The position numbers and the translations under genes are program-made. A model generated the notes under the pieces. It saw only the letters and a program-made list of their open reading frames with translations. It searched no databases and was not told the DNA's origin. Shown piece after piece: positions 4,042-5,131 of a stretch of DNA of 5,131 bases; the stretch's first letter is position 1; each line of letters starts with the position of its first letter. The DNA is from Parcubacteria group bacterium (lineage in GTDB: Bacteria; Patescibacteriota; Minisyncoccia; Minisyncoccales; CG1-02-41-26), in NCBI GenBank assembly GCA_013203565.1, contig JABMPZ010000036.1, forward strand, positions 1 through 5,131, in the 5' to 3' direction.

Positions 4042-4410
4042 TTAATCCTCTGCTGTTACCTCAACGCCCCCATTCTTTTTGCTTTGATTCAAAGCTATAG
4101 ATGGAGCAAAGGCACTCTCAATATCAACGCCTTTTCTTTTGCCAAACATAAGCGCCATATGTTCGTCTTGAAATTCCCTACTATAAAAAATAAATTTTAC
4201 CGAGTTTGTCTCAGTATCTACCTCATAATTATCTGCCTCTATAGAGTCTCTAGCGCTTTGTAGCCATTTATCAATTTCTCTTTTACCAAAATCATAGTTC
4301 GCTAGAGAACAATGCAAAATAACTTCACACTTCCTTTGCGGTTTTTCCTTGCTTTCCTCTATCTTTTCTGGTTCCGTTATAGGGGCTTTTTCTGCTCTTC
4401 GTCTAAACAT
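4042..4410 (-). CDS. Hypothetical protein, 122 residues
   Basis: I do not recognise the family. Residues 1-27 are charged and probably disordered (MFRRRAEKAPITEPEKIEES, then KEKPQ). Residues 28-90 look like one small alpha/beta domain: a strand CEVILHCSL, a helix KREIDKWLQSARDSIEAD, a strand NSVKFIFYSREF, then DEHMALMFGKRK. The tail (about 95-122) is polar. There is no signal peptide or transmembrane segment, so it is probably cytoplasmic. The gene converges on greA across a bidirectional terminator, and its stop codon is only 3 bp from the DnaA-box palindrome. The ATG at 4410 has no Shine-Dalgarno sequence. A real gene is likely because it is open over 122 codons and framed by a terminator on each side. 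The function is unknown. Confidence 0.7.
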   Translation of the reverse strand: MFRRRAEKAPITEPEKIEESKEKPQRKCEVILHCSLANYDFGKREIDKWLQSARDSIEADNYEVDTETNSVKFIFYSREFQDEHMALMFGKRKGVDIESAFAPSIALNQSKKNGGVEVTAED

Positions 4411-4450
4411 AGTTTTATTTTAATTTAATTTATCTATTTCTATTTTAACT

Positions 4451-4456
4451 ATTATA
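4451..4456 (-). promoter_or_regulatory. Candidate -10 box (TATAAT) of the 4042-4410 gene
   Basis: A perfect TATAAT on the minus strand about 41 nt upstream of the ATG. No good -35 exists at 16-18 nt; the best is TTTCTT, in the T-rich tail of the preceding terminator. The region is so A+T-rich that a chance match is possible. Confidence 0.35.
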
Positions 4457-4468
4457 AAAAAATAAATC

Positions 4469-4532
4469 AAAAAAAGAAACCTCAGAAAAGGTTTTGTTTC
4501 AGAGTTGAGCGGATTTCCACTCAACTCTGAAA
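4469..4532 (-). terminator. Tandem terminator hairpins of the kinase gene
   Basis: In transcription order, a perfect 13-bp stem comes first (4532-4520 with 4509-4497, 10-nt loop). A second stem, AAACCT/AGGTTT (4494-4489 with 4482-4477), follows and ends in C plus seven T (complement of A4469-4475). The second alone is a classic intrinsic terminator; the first starts 16 nt after the kinase stop and may aid termination or protect the 3' end. Confidence 0.85.
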
Positions 4533-4548
4533 TATGTTTGCCAAAGCC

Positions 4549-5131
4549 CTATTGTTTAATAGGCTTTAGCGGACACAGGCTTTCAATAGCCTGTCCCAGA
4601 TTTTCATAATCACCAACCATTGCGTTTATCAAGGCTCCAAAAGTAGCTGTTTGATAAGCCAATGGTCCACTCCTATCGCTGAGGTATAGATGAAAATGAG
4701 ACCCAAATTCATTAGCGAATAGTCTTTCAATCAACTTGGATTGGGCCAGCCCTCCAGTAAACACCATATTCTTTATAGATACGTCACAGTCTGTGACTTC
4801 CGCTCTCATGGCATGTATCAGAAGGGTGATGTCATGCACAATGGAAAGCTGTATACTGGCAGCCTGTTGTGCCATAGACAGCCTTTTCCATTCATCAGAA
4901 TATGGTTTGCCTTCAATCCCTGTGTCAGGCGGCACATACACTGTATGTTTATCATTCAGAAAGGTATACCACGCTAGCTCGTCTAGGCATTGGTCATCTT
5001 TGTCTGGAGCATATTGCTCCTTAAACCTCCCCCAACGGGTAGCACAGTCGCCCTCCATCATCAAGAGAAGCCTGTTTTGATAATACTCAAACTGATTGGC
5101 CTCCCCTTTTAGATTTGCTGTAGGTAAACAC
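4549..5131 (-). CDS. FGGY-family carbohydrate kinase, C-terminal part
   Basis: The frame is open from the right edge to the TAG at 4549, giving 193 residues of the C-terminal half; about 300 N-terminal residues of a normal FGGY kinase lie outside. These enzymes transfer phosphate from ATP to a sugar or polyol and have two actin/HSP70-like ATPase lobes. Visible family marks, counted from the fragment's first full codon, are the nucleotide-binding segment VFTGGLAQSKLIERLFANEFG (GG at 126-127), preceded by a long helix (AASIQLSIVHDITLLIHAMR), and the closing YQTATFGALINAMVG, equivalent to the family's A-x-G-A-A-x-x-A helix. Xylulokinase-like proteins fit best, but the sugar-binding lobe is missing so the substrate cannot be named. 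An internal TTG/ATG near 5064-5056 is not the real start because the upstream frame stays open. G+C is higher than in the nearby small genes. Confidence 0.78.
   Translation of the reverse strand, partial: CLPTANLKGEANQFEYYQNRLLLMMEGDCATRWGRFKEQYAPDKDDQCLDELAWYTFLNDKHTVYVPPDTGIEGKPYSDEWKRLSMAQQAASIQLSIVHDITLLIHAMRAEVTDCDVSIKNMVFTGGLAQSKLIERLFANEFGSHFHLYLSDRSGPLAYQTATFGALINAMVGDYENLGQAIESLCPLKPIKQ

Noticed and set aside
4549..5064. Kinase read as a complete 171-residue protein starting at TTG/ATG near 5064
   Set aside because: The same frame is open without a stop to 5131 and the visible part matches only the C-terminal lobe of a much longer family.
4736..5080. Plus-strand frames of 114 and 78 codons opposite the kinase
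   Set aside because: The minus strand encodes recognisable FGGY-kinase motifs and stays open to the edge; the plus frames overlap each other and show no domain.
1..5131. Alternative genetic code with TGA read as glycine (as in Gracilibacteria/SR1)
   Set aside because: All genes read through cleanly with the standard code and use normal glycine codons; the seven visible stops are TAA or TAG, so nothing requires recoding, though TGA use is simply not tested here.

Overview
The window looks like a chromosome fragment from an uncultivated, A+T-rich bacterium with a small genome, most likely of the Candidatus Patescibacteria (CPR, Parcubacteria-like) radiation. This rests on recognition of family styles: the N-terminus of an S-layer or peptidoglycan-binding-type secreted protein, an ECF sigma factor paired with a one-TM coiled-coil partner, a regulator with a C-terminal DeoR-type winged helix, and a compact GreA. 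No alignment could be run, so the assignment is moderate. The standard genetic code fits: visible stops are TAA and TAG.

Left part (1-2422), all on the minus strand. Read in the direction of transcription it runs: a DeoR-type HTH regulator (2422-1799), an intergenic array of four TAGGACA/TGTCCTA sites, an ECF sigma factor (1704-1168), a strong ECF-type promoter TGTAAC-N16-CGTC (1164-1139), and a membrane-anchored coiled-coil protein that is the probable anti-sigma factor (1111-398). That gene ends inside an unusual element made of two successive hairpins (404-258), one of which is a telomere-like TTAGGG/CCCTAA mirror with four-G-tract motifs on both strands. Beyond it starts a secreted protein cut by the window edge (116-1). 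The likely circuit is a sigma factor that drives its own partner gene, with an upstream regulator possibly acting on the operator array.

Middle (2423-3510). A small secreted protein of about 50% G+C, clearly above its neighbours, has its own promoter, a structured leader, a strong Shine-Dalgarno site and a rho-independent terminator. Between it and greA lies about 390 bp of non-coding DNA with divergent promoters and three consecutive perfect stem-loops that may be a structured RNA.

Right part (3511-5131). greA is the only plus-strand gene; its promoter lies so close to the ATG that the mRNA should be nearly leaderless. It converges on a small unrecognised gene (4410-4042) across a bidirectional terminator fused to a perfect inverted pair of DnaA boxes. 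A third perfect DnaA box lies upstream of greA. The window closes with the C-terminal part of an FGGY-family carbohydrate kinase (minus strand, running off the right edge), followed by tandem terminators.
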